Assembly (NCBI RefSeq): GCF_000511355.1
Contig: NC_023135.1
Coordinates: 2,382,371 to 2,446,370 of the forward strand
Reading direction: 5' to 3'
Origin: Leisingera methylohalidivorans DSM 14336
GTDB taxonomy: Bacteria; Pseudomonadota; Alphaproteobacteria; Rhodobacterales; Rhodobacteraceae
DNA: 64,000 nt
Part shown: piece after piece, positions 9,076-17,597 of the stretch
How positions within the stretch are numbered: the stretch's first letter is position 1
Layout: each line of letters begins with the position of its first letter
Notes under the pieces: generated by a model
What the model saw: the letters and a program-made list of their open reading frames with translations, nothing else
The model's database searches: none
What the model was told of the DNA's origin: nothing
Translations under genes and position numbers: made by a program

Positions 9076-10866
9076 ATGTTCCAGACTTTCGACGTGACCG
9101 CCCGCCCGGAACAGGGCCCGCCCCGGCTGGCAGCCCTGCGCAAGGAACTGGCGGCAGAAGGCCTCGATGGCTTTCTGGTGCCGCGCGCCGACGCGCATCA
9201 GGGCGAATACGTGGCGCCGCACGACGAACGGCTGGCCTGGCTCACCGGGTTCACCGGCTCGGCCGGCTTCTGTGCAGTACTGCGGGATATCGCCGGCGTC
9301 TTCATCGACGGCCGCTACCGCACTCAGGTAAAACGCCAGGTGGCAGCGGATTACACCCCCGTGCCCTGGCCCGAGGTGCAACTGGCGGACTGGCTGAAGG
9401 AACAGCTTCCCGATGGCGGCAAGATCGGGTTTGACCCCTGGCTGCATGCCGCGGGCCAGATCACCGCGCTGACCCAGGACCTGAAGGGCAGCGGCATCAC
9501 CCTGGCACAATGCGGCAACCTGGTGGACCGGATCTGGCAGGATCAGCCCGCACCGCCGATGCAGCCGGTTTCCGCGCATCCCCTCGACCATGCAGGGGAA
9601 AGTGCAGACGAGAAATGCGCCCGCCTTGCCAAGGGCCTGCGGGATGCAGGCCAGGCGGCAGCGGTGATCACCCTGCCCGACAGCATCATGTGGCTGCTGA
9701 ACATCCGCGGCAGCGATGTGGCGCGAAACCCGGTGGCGCATGGTTTTGCCATTCTCCACAGCGATGCCCGTGTCGACCTGTTCATGGCAGCGGGCAAGCT
9801 TGCCCGCCTGGACGGCCACTTCGGCAGCTCAGTTTCCGTGCATGCCCCCGAAGCCTTCCTCGACGCAACTGCAGCGATCAACGGCTCCGTCGCCGCGGAT
9901 TCCGGCACCGTGCCGCAGATCGTGGCGGACGCGCTAGGCGAACGGATGGTGCCTGCAGGCGATCCCTGCGCCCTGCCCAAGGCCCGCAAAAACGCAGCCG
10001 AGATTGAGGGCAGTGCCGCCGCTCACCTGCGCGACGGCGCCGCGATTGCCGAAATGCTTGCCTGGCTCGACGCGCAGCCCCCCGGCACGATCACCGAAAT
10101 CGACGTGGTGAAGAAACTGGAAGCGCTGCGCCGCGAGGACCCTGCCCTCTGCGACATCAGTTTTGAAACCATCGCAGGCACCGGCGAAAACGGGGCCGTG
10201 ATGCACTACCGGGTGACCGGGGAGACCGACACCACGCTGCAGGACGGCCACCTGCTGGTTCTGGACAGCGGCGGCCAGTATCTGGATGGCACCACCGACA
10301 TCACCCGCACCATCGCCATCGGCACGCCGGGCGAGGAAGAGCGCGCTGCCTTTACCCGCGTGCTGCAGGGGATGATCGCCATGTCCCGCCTGCGCTGGCC
10401 CAAGGGGCTGGCGGGCCGCGACATCGAATGCATCGGGCGGATGCCGCTGTGGCTGGCAGGCCAGGATTTCAACCACGGCCTTGGCCATGGCGTCGGCGCA
10501 TACCTCAGCGTGCATGAAGGCCCGCAGCGGCTGGCCCGCACCAGCCATGTGCCGTTTGAACCGGGTATGATCCTGTCGAACGAGCCCGGCTACTACCGCG
10601 AGGGCGCCTTTGGCATCCGGATCGAGAACCTTCTGGTGGTTGAACAGGCCCCGGCTCTTGACAGCGGCGATCCGGAGCGCGAAATGCTGTGCTGGCGTAC
10701 ACTCACCTTTGCCCCCATAGACCGGCGGCTGGTGAACGCCTCCATGCTGACAGCCGACGAGACCTCCTGGCTCGACAGCTATCACCAGGAGGTTCTGGCA
10801 AAGATCGGCCCGCAGCTCAGCCCTGCCGCACAGGTGTGGCTTGATGCCGCGACTGCCCCCTTGTGA
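9076..10866 (+). CDS. Aminopeptidase P family metallopeptidase (M24B)
   Basis: 596 residues. Cleaves the N-terminal residue from peptides with proline second. Two creatinase-like N-terminal domains (FLVPRADAHQGEYVAP, WLTGFTGSAGFCAVL) precede the pita-bread catalytic domain. Metal ligands fit the family: LVLDSGGQYLDGTTDITRT (two Asp), GLGHGVGAYLSVHEGP (His), NEPGYY (Glu) and GIRIENLLVV (Glu). No signal peptide, so cytoplasmic. Start ATG 9076 has AGGAG nine bases upstream; an upstream in-frame extension to 8980 is Pro/Arg-rich and not conserved-looking. Length matches the long eukaryote-like aminopeptidase P type. Confidence 0.93.
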   Translation: MFQTFDVTARPEQGPPRLAALRKELAAEGLDGFLVPRADAHQGEYVAPHDERLAWLTGFTGSAGFCAVLRDIAGVFIDGRYRTQVKRQVAADYTPVPWPEVQLADWLKEQLPDGGKIGFDPWLHAAGQITALTQDLKGSGITLAQCGNLVDRIWQDQPAPPMQPVSAHPLDHAGESADEKCARLAKGLRDAGQAAAVITLPDSIMWLLNIRGSDVARNPVAHGFAILHSDARVDLFMAAGKLARLDGHFGSSVSVHAPEAFLDATAAINGSVAADSGTVPQIVADALGERMVPAGDPCALPKARKNAAEIEGSAAAHLRDGAAIAEMLAWLDAQPPGTITEIDVVKKLEALRREDPALCDISFETIAGTGENGAVMHYRVTGETDTTLQDGHLLVLDSGGQYLDGTTDITRTIAIGTPGEEERAAFTRVLQGMIAMSRLRWPKGLAGRDIECIGRMPLWLAGQDFNHGLGHGVGAYLSVHEGPQRLARTSHVPFEPGMILSNEPGYYREGAFGIRIENLLVVEQAPALDSGDPEREMLCWRTLTFAPIDRRLVNASMLTADETSWLDSYHQEVLAKIGPQLSPAAQVWLDAATAPL

Positions 10867-10943
10867 CAAGCAGGCTGACACCCGGCTGTTACACAGACTG
10901 AACAGAAACAGACGACACGAACGAAGAGAATGGGAAAACACGC

Positions 10944-11285
10944 ATGACCAATATCCGTATCCGCAAGGCCGAAGGCACCTGGGTCGTCCGCTCTGGCGGC
11001 GCTGTACTGGGGGAAAGTTCCAATGCTTTGGAACTGACGGAGGGCGATATGGAGCCGGTCATCTATTTCCCGCGTGAAGACATCGCCATGGCCTTCCTCG
11101 ACCGGACCAGCAAATCGAGCCATTGCCCGCACAAGGGCGAGGCCAGCTACTTCTCGATCGCGAACAAGTCCTCGGTCACCGAAAACGCGGCCTGGAGCTA
11201 TGAGGACCCGGCTGAAGCGGCGGCCGGAATCAAGGGCTGCCTGGCCTTCGTGCTGAGCGACTCTGTCAAAGTCGAACAAGTCTGA
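10944..11285 (+). CDS. DUF427 domain-containing protein
   Basis: 113 residues making up one whole DUF427 domain: MTNIRIRKAEGTWVVRSGG, PVIYFPREDIAMAFLDRT, SHCPHKGEASYFSI, ENAAWSYEDP and GCLAFVLSDSVKVE. The CPHKG motif is typical. Biochemical role of the family is not established. No signal peptide. Start ATG 10944 has a weak purine-rich site (GGGAAAA). It follows the aminopeptidase gene by 77 bases and may share its transcript. A GGTTGCGG/CCGCAACC stem lies just downstream (11298-11332). Confidence 0.9.
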   Translation: MTNIRIRKAEGTWVVRSGGAVLGESSNALELTEGDMEPVIYFPREDIAMAFLDRTSKSSHCPHKGEASYFSIANKSSVTENAAWSYEDPAEAAAGIKGCLAFVLSDSVKVEQV

Positions 11286-11498
11286 ACCGGCTGTCCGGGT
11301 TGCGGAGCGGTCGCATATCCCGCGCCGCAACCGGGCATCAGGAACAGGTTTTATCTGAAGCAAACCCGGCCGGCGCCATGGCGCCGATGTACCGCATTTG
11401 CGATGCAGCGGCTTCCGCCGCCTGATACCCGCTGAAACCGCAACAGTACGGCTCCGCAACAGGCGCCGGCGCAGCTGTGATGTCTCAAAGGCCGAGGT

Positions 11499-11690
11499 TC
11501 AGGTCAATACCGCCCGGCTGAGGTTCAGCCTGGCTTCCTCCAGCGCATCACCTGCACCAAGAATGCCTGTTTCGCGGGCGCATTGGATCGCATAGTTGAT
11601 CGCTGCTTCCAACGCTGCCCGTTCATTTGCCTGTTCGTCCGCCTTGTTGTCCGCGCCAGCCTCTTGCGGGCCGGTTTCGAAATTGCACAT
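11499..11690 (-). CDS. Small acidic hypothetical protein
   Basis: 63 residues, not recognised. Acidic and helix-prone (ADEQANERAALEAAINYAIQ, DALEEARLNLSRAVLT), with two cysteines and no membrane segment. Supported as a gene by AGGAAA just upstream of its ATG at 11690 and by an AT-rich promoter-like region. That region contains a perfect CtrA-type box (11771-11785), 81-95 bases before the start. Confidence 0.6.
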   Translation of the reverse strand: MCNFETGPQEAGADNKADEQANERAALEAAINYAIQCARETGILGAGDALEEARLNLSRAVLT

Positions 11691-11770
11691 GATTTCCTAC
11701 CGTGTGAGTAAGCTTAGCAATAATCCGCTTACAGTGTTGGTTCAGGCGCCGTTGCAGAGCAATAAAATTT

Positions 11771-11785
11771 TTAACTTAACCTTAA
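11771..11785 (-). promoter_or_regulatory. Candidate CtrA binding site
   Basis: TTAA-N7-TTAA, an exact match to the alphaproteobacterial CtrA consensus, in an AT-rich stretch upstream of the leftward small gene at 11499-11690 and downstream of the CLC gene. A TTTTATT on the minus strand a few bases on could serve as -10. Inferred from sequence match alone. Confidence 0.5.
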
Positions 11786-11898
11786 CGTGTCACCGATTTC
11801 GCACAGATTAGGGGATGGAAGCGGAATTTTTCTCCATAACGGCGGGGGGATGCACCGGGCGAGCCAGGGTGATCAGATACCCAATTTCCCGGTTCCGC

Positions 11899-13581
11899 CT
11901 ATCTGTGCTCCTCCGCCGCGGTTGCAGCCAAGGCACGGTTGTAGGCCTTCAGCGCATCCACATGGTACAATGCGCCGATGATTTCCTCGGTTCCGCCCTC
12001 TTCCATCATCACCGGCAGAAAGGCCGCCTCCGCCCGGTCGAACACCGGCATCGCGGCCTCCAGCGACGCGGATGCGCGGATGCACAGCCCCTCCTCAACC
12101 AGGGTTTGACAGTGCTCCAGCGACGCGCAGCGGCTGTCACCCATCGGGCGCATCACCGCACCGGCGCGGATCAGCGCCAGCAAATAGGCCTGCGGCCCGG
12201 CCGCGCAGTGAATGTTGCGGCTCTCCAGCTGGGTCAGGAAAAACGACCGGTGCACCAGCCGCGACGCCAGAGCGGTCGACATCGACACCGAAACCATCAC
12301 CGCCAGGCCGATCTGCCAGTCGCCGGTCAGCTCGAAAACAATCAGGGTGGTGGAAATCGGCGCCCCCAGCACCGCGGCGGCCACTGCCCCCATGCCGGCA
12401 AAGGCATAAAGGGTGTGGGTGCCGGACACATCCGGCAGCACTGCAGTGGCAATGAGGCCGAAGGCCAGCCCGGTCAGCGCCCCGATCATCAGCGAAGGCG
12501 AAAACACCCCGCCGCCCATGCGGCCGCCCATGGTGATCGCCACCGCGGCTGTCTTGACCACGGTAAAGACCACCGCCTGGCCCAGCAGCAGCCCGCCGGT
12601 CAGCGCCAGCACCGTGGTCTCATAGCCGACACCGATGATGTGCGGGTACCAGACCGCGATGCCCCCCAGAATGGCTCCCGACACCGCCGGGCGCAGCCAG
12701 CGCGGCACGCTCAGCCGCTCCTGCACGTTTGTGCCGACCTTCTCCGCAAAGAAAATCGCCCGCATCAGGACCACCGCCACCATCCCGCAGATCAGCCCCA
12801 GGATCAGGAAGGCAGGCAGTTCGACGTAGAATTGCAGCGCGCCTGGTGTGACCAGCGTGAATTCAGTGACATCGCCGTATTCCAGCCTGTTGATCACCGT
12901 GCCCGCCACCGAGGCAACAACGATCGGCGCAAAGGCATTGATCGAGAAATGCCGCAGCACCACCTCCATCGCAAACAGCGCCCCGGCGATCGGGGCGTTG
13001 AAGCTGGCCGAGACCGCCGCCGCCACCGCGCAGCCCAAAAGGTCGCGCCCGGTGATGCCGTCGGCGTTGATCCGGTTGCTGACCCAGGTGGCGATCACCC
13101 CGGCCATATGCACAACCGGCCCCTCGCGGCCCGACGAGCCGCCGGTCGACAGGGTAATCAGCGAGGCCAGCGCCGAAGCCGCACCTGCGCGCATCTCCAC
13201 CCGCCCGTCATGCAGTGCTGCGCCCTCGATCACATCCGCGACCGCCCGCACCCGTCCGTCCGGGGTGAACCGGTCCAGGATGAGGCCAACCACCAGCCCG
13301 CCGCCCGCGGCAATGGCGACCAGCATGTACCAGGGCAGCCCCTGTGCAAAGGAATGCAGGTAATCAACGTCCGGTGCGCCATAGATCCAGGCCTGCAGGG
13401 CCGAGATCCCCTTGCGGAAAAACAGCGCCGCAAAACCGGCGGCGATGCCGATCAGCAATGCAATCAGCCAGAACTGGAACTGGCTGGGACCGCGATTGCG
13501 CAGCACCCGCCAGATGTCTTTCAAGCCAGCCAGCCACGGCACGAAAACTTGGGAAAGCGATGAACGGATTTCTTCTACCAT
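11899..13581 (-). CDS. CLC-family chloride channel/antiporter, cytoplasmic C-terminal CBS-like region
   Basis: 560 residues, polytopic inner-membrane protein. Seen: GSSGREGPVVHMAG with the gating glutamate Glu153, and GGGVFSPSLMIGALTG, the later anion-coordinating GxFxP motif. The first filter motif GSGIP of classical CLCs is absent; the equivalent segment reads DGRVRAVADVIEG (108-120), so ion selectivity may differ. The last ~100 residues look like a CBS-type regulatory region (GAVMRPMG, FLPVMMEE, IIGALYHVDAL). Start ATG 13581 has only a weak AGG nearby. It follows recN in the same direction after 100 bases. Confidence 0.9.
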   Translation of the reverse strand: MVEEIRSSLSQVFVPWLAGLKDIWRVLRNRGPSQFQFWLIALLIGIAAGFAALFFRKGISALQAWIYGAPDVDYLHSFAQGLPWYMLVAIAAGGGLVVGLILDRFTPDGRVRAVADVIEGAALHDGRVEMRAGAASALASLITLSTGGSSGREGPVVHMAGVIATWVSNRINADGITGRDLLGCAVAAAVSASFNAPIAGALFAMEVVLRHFSINAFAPIVVASVAGTVINRLEYGDVTEFTLVTPGALQFYVELPAFLILGLICGMVAVVLMRAIFFAEKVGTNVQERLSVPRWLRPAVSGAILGGIAVWYPHIIGVGYETTVLALTGGLLLGQAVVFTVVKTAAVAITMGGRMGGGVFSPSLMIGALTGLAFGLIATAVLPDVSGTHTLYAFAGMGAVAAAVLGAPISTTLIVFELTGDWQIGLAVMVSVSMSTALASRLVHRSFFLTQLESRNIHCAAGPQAYLLALIRAGAVMRPMGDSRCASLEHCQTLVEEGLCIRASASLEAAMPVFDRAEAAFLPVMMEEGGTEEIIGALYHVDALKAYNRALAATAAEEHR

Positions 13582-13683
13582 AACCTGTCAGCGGGTCTTT
13601 TCGTTTTAATGGCCCTGAACTGTCATAAGCCAGTTAAAGACCCCTCACCCGTAACAGTGTTCCGGCCGCAATGAACCGGCAGG

Positions 13684-15333
13684 TCACCCGGCCAGCAATG
13701 CACGGGCCGCAGCGCGGGCTTCTTCGGTGATAGTATCACCCGACACCATGCGGGCAAGCTCATCCACCCGCTCAGTATCGGCCAGCGGCACCACCTGCGA
13801 CAATGTCATGCCGTCCACCACCTGTTTGCGCACCTGCCAGTGATGGCCGCCAAGGGCCGCCACCTGCGGCGAATGGGTCACCACCAGCACCTGGCCGCTG
13901 CTGGCAAGGCTGCGCAGGCGGCGGCCCACGGCATCCGCCGTCGCACCGCCGACACCACGGTCGATCTCATCGAAAATCAAGGTCTTGCTGGCATCCTCGC
14001 CGCGCAGGCATACCTTGAGCGCCAGCAAAAACCGGCTGAGTTCGCCGCCCGAAGCGATCTTGTTCAAGGCCCCCGCCGGAGCGCCCGGATTGGTGGCCAC
14101 GGTAAAGGCCACCGCGTCGCTCCCCTCAGGCCCCGGTGCGCAGCTGGAAATCCGGGTTTCAAACACCGCCCGTTCCATCTTCAGCGGCGCCAGTTCCGCC
14201 ATCACGGCCTGATCCAGTGCAACAGCGCTTTCGCGGCGGGCAGCGCTCAGCTGTTCCGCGGCCTGCGCATAGGCGGCCTCGGCGGCCTTCAAGGCGGCCT
14301 CCTGATCGGCCAGGTCCTGATCGCCTGCATCCAGCGCCGCCAGCTTGCCGCGCAGGGTGTCGGCATAGCCCGCCAGATCATCCGCCTGCACATCATGTTT
14401 GCGCGCCAGCCCGCGGATGGCAAAAAGCCGTTCTTCACAGTCTTCCAGATCACCCGGATTGAACTCCAGATGCCCCAGCACCCGCTCGACCCCGTCCTGC
14501 GCATCGCCCAGTTCGATCATCGCGCGGCTGAGGGCCGCCAAGGGTTCCTCCAGCCCGGTGCCGCTTTCCTGGCCCGCAACACCCTCCAGCCAGCGCAGCG
14601 CTTCTCCCATCGCGGTTTCGGCCCCGTCGCTCAGCAGCCCGAAGGCGCGGGTGATGTCGCCGCGGATGCGCTCGGCCGCCTGCATCTGACGGCGGCGGGT
14701 ATCCAGCGCCTCGTCCTCGCCCGGTTGCGGGTCCAGCTTGTCCAGCTCGCCCACCGCATGGCGCAGGAACTCCTCCTCGGCCCGCACCGCGTCCAGGGCG
14801 GCGCGTGTGGCCTCAACGGTCTTGCGCGCCTTGGCAGCCCCGGCCCAGGCTGCCCGCACCGAGGCCAGCAGCCCCTGCACATTGGCATACTGGTCCAGCA
14901 GCGCCATATGCCCGCGCGGGTTCAATAGCCCGCGGTCATCATGCTGGCCGTGCAATTCCACCAGGGTTTCCGACAAGGCCCGCAGAACCTCGCCCGAGCA
15001 GCGCCGGTCATTGACCCAGGCGGTCTTGCGCCCCTCGGCCGTATTCACACGGCGCAGGATCAGCGTCTCACCGCCGGGCAGGCCGGCCTCTTCCAGAATG
15101 GCATGCGCCGGATGGCCCTCGGCCAGATCGAACTCGGCCAGCACTTCGCCCTGCGCGGCGCCCTGGCGCACCAGTTCGGCCCGCCCGCGCCAGCCCAGCA
15201 CAAACCCCAGACTGTCGAGCAAAATGGATTTACCCGCCCCGGTCTCGCCGGTCAGCACATTTAGTCCGGGCTGAAAATTCAGCTCCAGATGATCAATGAT
15301 CAGGATATCCCGGATATCAAGCGCGCGCAGCAT
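13684..15333 (-). CDS. recN: DNA repair protein RecN
   Basis: 549 residues. SMC-like ATPase used in recombinational repair of double-strand breaks. Walker A GETGAGKS (residues 29-36), a long central coiled coil of Ala/Glu/Arg-rich helices (about 150-370), ABC signature ASGGELSRF, Walker B TLIFDEID and VVTHSPQVAALG. Start ATG 15333 has GGAGG seven bases upstream. It sits 27 bases after bamD in the same direction, the usual alphaproteobacterial order ftsZ-lpxC-bamD-recN. Confidence 0.97.
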   Translation of the reverse strand: MLRALDIRDILIIDHLELNFQPGLNVLTGETGAGKSILLDSLGFVLGWRGRAELVRQGAAQGEVLAEFDLAEGHPAHAILEEAGLPGGETLILRRVNTAEGRKTAWVNDRRCSGEVLRALSETLVELHGQHDDRGLLNPRGHMALLDQYANVQGLLASVRAAWAGAAKARKTVEATRAALDAVRAEEEFLRHAVGELDKLDPQPGEDEALDTRRRQMQAAERIRGDITRAFGLLSDGAETAMGEALRWLEGVAGQESGTGLEEPLAALSRAMIELGDAQDGVERVLGHLEFNPGDLEDCEERLFAIRGLARKHDVQADDLAGYADTLRGKLAALDAGDQDLADQEAALKAAEAAYAQAAEQLSAARRESAVALDQAVMAELAPLKMERAVFETRISSCAPGPEGSDAVAFTVATNPGAPAGALNKIASGGELSRFLLALKVCLRGEDASKTLIFDEIDRGVGGATADAVGRRLRSLASSGQVLVVTHSPQVAALGGHHWQVRKQVVDGMTLSQVVPLADTERVDELARMVSGDTITEEARAAARALLAG

Positions 15334-15360
15334 AGCCCCGCCTCCGTGCAGCAGCGGCCG

Positions 15361-16209
15361 TTACAGCCACTGCCCTTTGACCGTCTGACGATAGATCTGG
15401 CTCAGCCAGTTGTTGCCCCGGTCCCGCAGTTCAAGCCCGCTCGAGGTCAGCAGCTTATAACTGCTGTCGTACCATTCGGAGGACTGGAAGTTATGGCCCA
15501 GAATTGCACCCGCCGTCTGCGCCTCGTCCGTCAGCCCCAGCGACAGATAGGCCTCGACCAGCCGGTGCAGCGCCTCGGCAGTGTGGCTGGTGGTCTGGAA
15601 GTCCTCGACCACCACCCGGAACCGATTGATCGCAGAGGTATAATGGCCCCGGCGCAGATAATAGCGGCCGATCTCCATTTCCTTGCCCGCCAGATGGTCG
15701 AACGCCAGGTCGAATTTCAGGATCGCCGAGGTGGCATATTCGCTGTCGGGATAGACCTCGATCACCGTGCGCAGCGCCTGCAGCGCTTGAAAGGTCAGGC
15801 CCTGGTCGCGGCCAACCTCGTCGATCTGGTCGTAATAGCTGAGTGCCAGAAGATACTGGGCATAGGCGGCATCTTCATCAGCCGGGTAGAAATCGATGAA
15901 CCGCTGCGCGGCGGCGCGGCTGTTCTCGTAATCCTTGGTGCTGTGATAGGCAAAGGCCTGCATGATCACCGCTTGCTTGGCCCATTCGGAATAGGGGTAC
16001 AGGCGCTCGATCTCGGCAAAGTAATAGGCGGCGTCCTTGGGCTGTCTCTGGGCCAGTTCGAATTCACCGCGCTCATAGATCTGCTCGGGTGAGAAGGCCT
16101 CCAGAGACTCGCCCCGCTTAACCGCGCCGCCGTCTCCGCCGCAGCCCGCAAGGGCCACCATCAGAAGGACCGCGCCGAGGGTTTTGGCTCCCGCCCTGAT
16201 GCCGTTCAT
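15361..16209 (-). CDS. bamD: Outer membrane assembly lipoprotein BamD
   Basis: 282 residues. Periplasmic lipoprotein of the BAM complex that inserts beta-barrel proteins into the outer membrane. N-terminal signal with lipobox LAGC (Cys23), followed by five TPR-like repeats (EQIYERGEFELAQRQPKDAAYYFAEIERLYP and similar). I chose ATG 16209, which has GAGG upstream; a GTG at 16224 would add five residues but has no ribosome binding site. Upstream gene is lpxC, separated by a strong terminator. Confidence 0.95.
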   Translation of the reverse strand: MNGIRAGAKTLGAVLLMVALAGCGGDGGAVKRGESLEAFSPEQIYERGEFELAQRQPKDAAYYFAEIERLYPYSEWAKQAVIMQAFAYHSTKDYENSRAAAQRFIDFYPADEDAAYAQYLLALSYYDQIDEVGRDQGLTFQALQALRTVIEVYPDSEYATSAILKFDLAFDHLAGKEMEIGRYYLRRGHYTSAINRFRVVVEDFQTTSHTAEALHRLVEAYLSLGLTDEAQTAGAILGHNFQSSEWYDSSYKLLTSSGLELRDRGNNWLSQIYRQTVKGQWL

Positions 16210-16394
16210 AGTGCCTAACCTCACCGTCTTTGACTTACGGGTGTCCGCCCCGGTTATGCCGTCTCTAGCACATTCAAATGGCGTGCAAAACGCCTTTCGG
16301 CAATTCCCCGTTCACATGGCAGAGAAAGCGGGCAATGGTCAAGTGCGCCCTGCTGGTCGTGCGTCCGCTTGCCTGCCGCCCCTGGAAAGGAAAA

Positions 16395-16420
16395 GACCCG
16401 GGACAGGCGTGTCCCGGGTC
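16395..16420 (-). terminator. Intrinsic terminator of lpxC
   Basis: Perfect 11-bp stem GACCCGGGACA (16395-16405) with 16410-16420 and a 4-base loop. On the minus strand it is followed by TTTTCCTTTCC. It sits 30 bases after the lpxC stop. Confidence 0.9.
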
Positions 16421-16449
16421 AGTTTGCCGCTCGTTTCTGGTTTTCTGCC

Positions 16450-17385
16450 TTATGCCACGCACCGCTGTTCTGCCGGAATTTCCGACCAGATCAGACCTTG
16501 CCCCGGCAGCCGCGCGGACATCGCCGCATCACAGGCGACGGCCCGGACCGCGCCCGGCTCCGCAAACAAGGCACGCAGCAAGGTGTTGGTCAGCGCATGC
16601 CCCGCACGCTCGCCAACATACCGCCCCAAGATCGGCCCCCCGGCCAGCGCCAGATCCCCCAGGGCATCCAGCATCTTGTGGCGCACAGGCTCATCCGAAT
16701 GGCGCAGACCCGCGCCGCTCTCAACCCGTTCTCCGTCAAACACAACGGCGTTCTCGCCCGGCACACCGCCCAGAGCGAGGCCATTGGCCTGCATCGCTTC
16801 CACGTCTGCCTGACGGCAGAAGGTGCGGCTGTCGCACAGCTCCCGCGCGAAGCTTCCGTTGCGCATATCCAGAACCTTGCTCTGACGGCCGATGGCGGCC
16901 TCTGCAAAATCGATATGGAATTCAATGGTCAGCCGGTCGCTGGGCAGCAGGGTGGCGCGGGCGCCGTCCTTCTCCACTGTCACCGGCTTCAGCACTTCGT
17001 AGACCGTGGCAGGCACGCCCAGCCGGCGCACGCCGTGTTGCATGATACCGCGCACAAACGGCGCCGCGGAGCCATCAACGATCGGCACTTCCGGCCCGTC
17101 GATTTCGATCAGCGCATTGTGCACGCCGCAACCGGCCAAGGCCGCCATGATGTGTTCGACGGTGGACACGCTGACGCCGGAGGTATTGACCAGACGCGTG
17201 CACAGCGGGCTGCGCTCGACCAGATCCCAGCGCGCCGGAACCAGGGTGTTGCCCAATGCAATATCGGTACGCTTGAAGACGATGCCATGCCCGGCCGGTG
17301 CCGGGATCAAAACCATGCGTGCAGGCTGGCCGGAATGCAGGCCGGGCCCTTCAAATGCCACCGATGCTTTGAGCGTATTCTGCAC
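16450..17385 (-). CDS. lpxC: UDP-3-O-acyl-N-acetylglucosamine deacetylase LpxC
   Basis: 311 residues. Zinc amidase that commits UDP-GlcNAc to lipid A synthesis. Zinc ligands fit: His78 in STVEHIMAAL, His236 and Asp240 in VRHKMLDALGDL; catalytic His263 in GERAGHALTN. Also FEGPGLHSG at the N-terminus and PIVDGSAAPF. The start is GTG 17385 with GAGG six bases upstream. It follows ftsZ and has its own terminator at each side, so it is probably transcribed from the 17386-17550 gap. Confidence 0.97.
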   Translation of the reverse strand: MQNTLKASVAFEGPGLHSGQPARMVLIPAPAGHGIVFKRTDIALGNTLVPARWDLVERSPLCTRLVNTSGVSVSTVEHIMAALAGCGVHNALIEIDGPEVPIVDGSAAPFVRGIMQHGVRRLGVPATVYEVLKPVTVEKDGARATLLPSDRLTIEFHIDFAEAAIGRQSKVLDMRNGSFARELCDSRTFCRQADVEAMQANGLALGGVPGENAVVFDGERVESGAGLRHSDEPVRHKMLDALGDLALAGGPILGRYVGERAGHALTNTLLRALFAEPGAVRAVACDAAMSARLPGQGLIWSEIPAEQRCVA

Positions 17386-17551
17386 GTTGCGCCTCGTTCC
17401 ACTGTTTCCGGCCTCATCGGGCCGTGTTGCGACAGAGAGTTAAGGTTTTGCAGAAAAACCTACAACTCAATCTTTGTAACGGTTTGAAACATGGCTGTAA
17501 CAGATAAGCAAAACACCGCTCAAAACCACCTAAACGTCTGATTTTAAGACG

Positions 17552-17577
17552 AAAAAAGCCGCCCGAAGGCGGCTTTT
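17552..17577 (-). terminator. Intrinsic terminator of ftsZ
   Basis: Stem AAAAGCCGCC (17554-17563) and GGCGGCTTTT (17568-17577), loop CGAA, with a T run on the minus strand. It lies just after the ftsZ stop. Confidence 0.9.
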
Positions 17578-17597
17578 CAGACAAGTTTTGTGATCTG

